The notes under the pieces were generated by a model. It searched no databases and had not been told where the DNA came from. It was given only the letters and a program-made list of their open reading frames with translations. A stretch of 8,658 nucleotides of DNA from CAYFVR01 sp964346545 (GTDB taxonomy: Bacteria; Desulfobacterota; Desulfobacteria; Desulfobacterales; Desulfococcaceae), in the NCBI GenBank assembly GCA_964346545.1, contig CAYFVR010000205.1:1-8658 (forward strand). Direction: 5' to 3'. Made by a program: the position numbers and the translations under genes. Below, piece by piece: positions 7,092-8,658 of the stretch. How positions within the stretch are numbered: position 1 is the stretch's first letter; every line of letters starts with the position of its first letter.

Positions 7092-8084
7092 TCAGGGAAG
7101 GGACCAGCGCAACAAAAGACTTCCCCAGGTAAATCCGGCGCCAAAGGCCGTGAGCAGCGTCCAGTCGCCCGGAGACAACCGTTTTTCCTCGTGGGCCTCC
7201 GAAAGCGCGATGGGAATGGTGCCGGCGGTGGTGTTCCCGTACTTTTGAATGTTGACGAACACCTGCTCCTCCGAGAGGCCGAGGCGACGGCCCACGGACT
7301 CGATGATGCGAATGTTGGCCTGGTGGGGCACCAAGAGGCGAATGTCGGCGGCGCCGAGGCCGTGCCGCGCCAGGAGCTTCTCCGACACCTCCACCATTCC
7401 GCCGATGGCGTTTTTGAAAACGGCGCGGCCGTCCTGATGGACGCAATGCTCCCGGGCCGCCAACGTTTCCGCCGTCGCGGGTTTTCGGCTTCCGCCGGCG
7501 GGCACGGCCAGAAACGGCGCGCCGCTTCCATCCAGTTTCAGGATAAAATCGACCACGCCGTTGGGCTCGTCGTCTTCGGCCGCCTCCAGAAGTGCGGCCC
7601 CGGCGCCGTCTCCGAACAGTATGCAGGTGTTTCGATCCGTATAGTCGAGGATGCCGCTCATGGTGTCGGCGCCGATGATCAATATCTTTCGATGGCGCCC
7701 GGATTCGATAAATTGCGCGCCGGTCGCCATGGCGCACAGAAAGCCGGTGCATCCGCCGTTTATGTCGATCCCCCAGGAATTGACGGCCCCCAACGCGCTT
7801 TCCACCAGCGAAACCGCGCTGGGCACCGGATAATCGGGGGTCACCGTCGCCAGAAGAATCACGTCCAACTCCTCGGGGGCCACGCCGGCGGCCTCCAGGA
7901 CGCGTCGGGAGGCCCGCTCCGCCATGTAGGACGTCCCCAGTCCGGGGGCCAGGATGCGGCGCTCTTTGATTCCGGTTCGGCTTGTGATCCATTCGTCGTT
8001 GGTTTCGACCAGTTGTTCAAGCTCTCGATTGGTCAGCCGCTTTTCCGGAACATAATGTCCCACGGCGGTAATATGGGCACGCAT
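7092..8084 (-). CDS. fabH: Beta-ketoacyl-ACP synthase III (FabH)
   Basis: Condenses an acyl-CoA primer, usually acetyl-CoA, with malonyl-ACP to start type II fatty-acid synthesis in the cytoplasm. 330 residues. The catalytic triad is complete: Cys112 in GGCTGF, His254 in VPHQAN, Asn284 in GNTTAGT. The CoA-binding signature NDEWITSRTGI carries Trp32 and Arg36, and the C-terminal GAGFTWGS is intact. His and Asn sit 10 positions later than in E. coli FabH because of an insertion around 180-225 (AGGSRKPAT, AREH), a layout I associate with Bacteroidota-type enzymes. The start is ATG at 8082-8084, not the upstream in-frame ATG at 8117, because GGAGG lies 6 nt before it and the protein then begins at the normal family position. 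It converges on the sigma-54 regulator with a 29-nt gap in which no terminator is visible. It is unlinked to other fatty-acid genes here, so it may be a second FabH or feed a special pathway. Confidence 0.96.
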   Translation of the reverse strand: MRAHITAVGHYVPEKRLTNRELEQLVETNDEWITSRTGIKERRILAPGLGTSYMAERASRRVLEAAGVAPEELDVILLATVTPDYPVPSAVSLVESALGAVNSWGIDINGGCTGFLCAMATGAQFIESGRHRKILIIGADTMSGILDYTDRNTCILFGDGAGAALLEAAEDDEPNGVVDFILKLDGSGAPFLAVPAGGSRKPATAETLAAREHCVHQDGRAVFKNAIGGMVEVSEKLLARHGLGAADIRLLVPHQANIRIIESVGRRLGLSEEQVFVNIQKYGNTTAGTIPIALSEAHEEKRLSPGDWTLLTAFGAGFTWGSLLLRWSLP

Positions 8085-8090
8085 GCAACG

Positions 8091-8095
8091 CCTCC
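8091..8095 (-). promoter_or_regulatory. fabH ribosome binding site
   Basis: CCTCC on the plus strand is GGAGG on the minus strand, 6 nt upstream of the ATG ending at 8084. It decides the fabH start against the upstream ATG at 8117. Confidence 0.85.
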
Positions 8096-8143
8096 AATTC
8101 AGAAATTCCCGTTCCAAACCACCCCGGCCTTTTCGCGGGTTGA

Positions 8144-8173
8144 CTTATACCCCATTCCGCACTACTTGTTCAA
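8144..8173 (-). promoter_or_regulatory. Sigma-70-type promoter for fabH
   Basis: Read on the minus strand: -35 TTGAAC (8168-8173, 4 of 6 consensus), an 18-nt spacer, -10 TATAAG (8144-8149, 5 of 6). The predicted transcript would start near 8137, giving a leader of about 50 nt before the fabH start. The -35 box is inside the 17-bp palindrome at 8163-8179. Confidence 0.6.
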
Positions 8174-8179
8174 CAAGTA
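8163..8179. promoter_or_regulatory. Perfect 17-bp palindrome, candidate operator
   Basis: TACTTGTTCAACAAGTA has perfect 8-bp arms around a single central C. It covers the -35 box of the predicted fabH promoter, and an AT-rich TAAAAT (8182-8187) that could serve as a -10 toward the small plus-strand gene lies just beside it. The size and symmetry fit a dimeric TetR- or GntR-type repressor. No such regulator gene is in the window and I cannot name the binding protein. Confidence 0.55.
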
Positions 8180-8228
8180 TTTAAAATGACACAAAAGTTT
8201 TCCCACAATCCAGCGGGGACGGGGCTTC

Positions 8229-8570
8229 ATGAAATGCATCGACGCGGTTGAGGGGACCATGAAATCGGTCCTGGCGGAGATTTTTAAGCGGTACGTGGAG
8301 GATCGGCTCGACGACAGCGATTACATCGGGGAGGTCAAGTCGATTCTGGAGGGAACGAAGCGGTTTGTTCGGGCCAACCCGGAAATCGCGCCGGAACCGA
8401 ACATTCTCCTGGAGGTGCTGTATTCCCACTCCAAGGATCTATGGCTGGAAAGAATCCGGGAATGCCGGGAAACGGAAGGAGAGGAGGGCGAAGATGCCGA
8501 GCTTCGGGATATCGCCTATCACAACTACTATTTCGACTACATCTACCACACGGGAACGTATCCTCGATAG
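8229..8570 (+). CDS. Small acidic protein of unknown function with Tyr-rich C-terminus
   Basis: 113 residues if it starts at ATG 8229; I recognise no family. There is no signal peptide or membrane segment. The body is helical and charged: an amphipathic start, then a Leu-rich middle, then the acidic run EGEEGEDAE (about 83-91). The tail is strikingly aromatic, with YHNYYFDYIYH near residues 97-107. Two starts are possible. ATG 8229 has GGGG about 4 nt upstream; ATG 8259 (removing 10 residues) has GAGG with 5-nt spacing and may be the better one. It is transcribed divergently from fabH across the 144-nt region with the palindrome, so shared control is plausible. Coding status is supported by uninterrupted length and a G/C-rich third position like its neighbours. 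Confidence 0.7.
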   Translation: MKCIDAVEGTMKSVLAEIFKRYVEDRLDDSDYIGEVKSILEGTKRFVRANPEIAPEPNILLEVLYSHSKDLWLERIRECRETEGEEGEDAELRDIAYHNYYFDYIYHTGTYPR

Positions 8571-8658
8571 AGGCGCGGGGCGGACCAATGGGAAAAGGGG
8601 GATTCCCTCGCGGCGTTTCTTTTGTTTCCGTCGTTTTCGGAGGCGAAAAAAAAAGGCG

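Noticed and set aside
6463..7992. Long minus-strand open frame over the regulator 3' end and fabH
   Set aside because: It is out of frame with FabH, which has a full catalytic triad, and antisense to the regulator. The product is Arg/Gly-rich without domains.
7191..8189. 332-codon plus-strand open frame antisense to fabH
   Set aside because: A shadow of the well-supported fabH gene; no family motif and no ribosome site.
8634..8649. TTTTCG/CGAAAA hairpin beside the A-tract near the window end
   Set aside because: For either strand the T-run is on the wrong side of the stem for an intrinsic terminator; the stem is short and AT-weak.
8588..8658. ATG at 8588 opening a frame that runs off the window end
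   Set aside because: Only about 23 codons are visible, the ribosome site is poor, and the frame runs into a 9-A tract at 8646-8654; too little to call a gene.

Overview
The window is GC-rich and densely coded, with third codon positions mostly G or C. It reads as chromosomal DNA of a Gram-negative bacterium. The sigma-54 activator with its NtrB-like kinase and the DUF1566-tailed membrane protein fit a Desulfobacterota (deltaproteobacterial) host best. The FabH, however, has an insertion and motif wording that I associate with Bacteroidota-type enzymes. The lineage is therefore an inference of moderate to low confidence. No tRNA, rRNA, CRISPR array, insertion sequence or phage gene was seen.

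Layout: (1) 2-1078, plus strand: the C-terminal part of an atypical Hsp70 whose start lies upstream of the window. It has an unusual nucleotide-binding/substrate-binding junction and no helical lid. (2) 1079-1293: an intergenic stretch with three inverted repeats, one of them a possible terminator. (3) 1294-4176, plus: a 960-residue membrane protein. It has two degenerate J-like domains without an HPD motif, three short repeated modules, one transmembrane helix, seven TPR-like repeats and a C-terminal DUF1566 (Lcl C-terminal) domain. (4) 4186-5667 and 5671-7062, plus: a membrane histidine kinase and an NtrC-type sigma-54-dependent response regulator, 9 and 3 nt behind their preceding genes. 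(5) 7092-8084, minus: fabH (beta-ketoacyl-ACP synthase III), convergent with the regulator. (6) 8085-8228: the divergent fabH control region, with a good sigma-70-like promoter whose -35 box lies inside a perfect 17-bp palindrome. (7) 8229-8570, plus: a small acidic protein with a Tyr-rich tail and no recognised family.

How they may work together: genes 1 and 3 look like a non-canonical chaperone pair, a lidless Hsp70 beside a J-like protein that would hold its J-like part in the cytoplasm and its repeats and DUF1566 domain outside. Gene 3 is tightly linked to the kinase/regulator pair, which suggests one transcription unit in which envelope state, or the chaperone itself, feeds into sigma-54-dependent transcription. 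That link is inference from gene order and architecture. The fabH/small-gene pair looks like a separate divergent unit, and the palindrome is a candidate operator for fatty-acid synthesis control.
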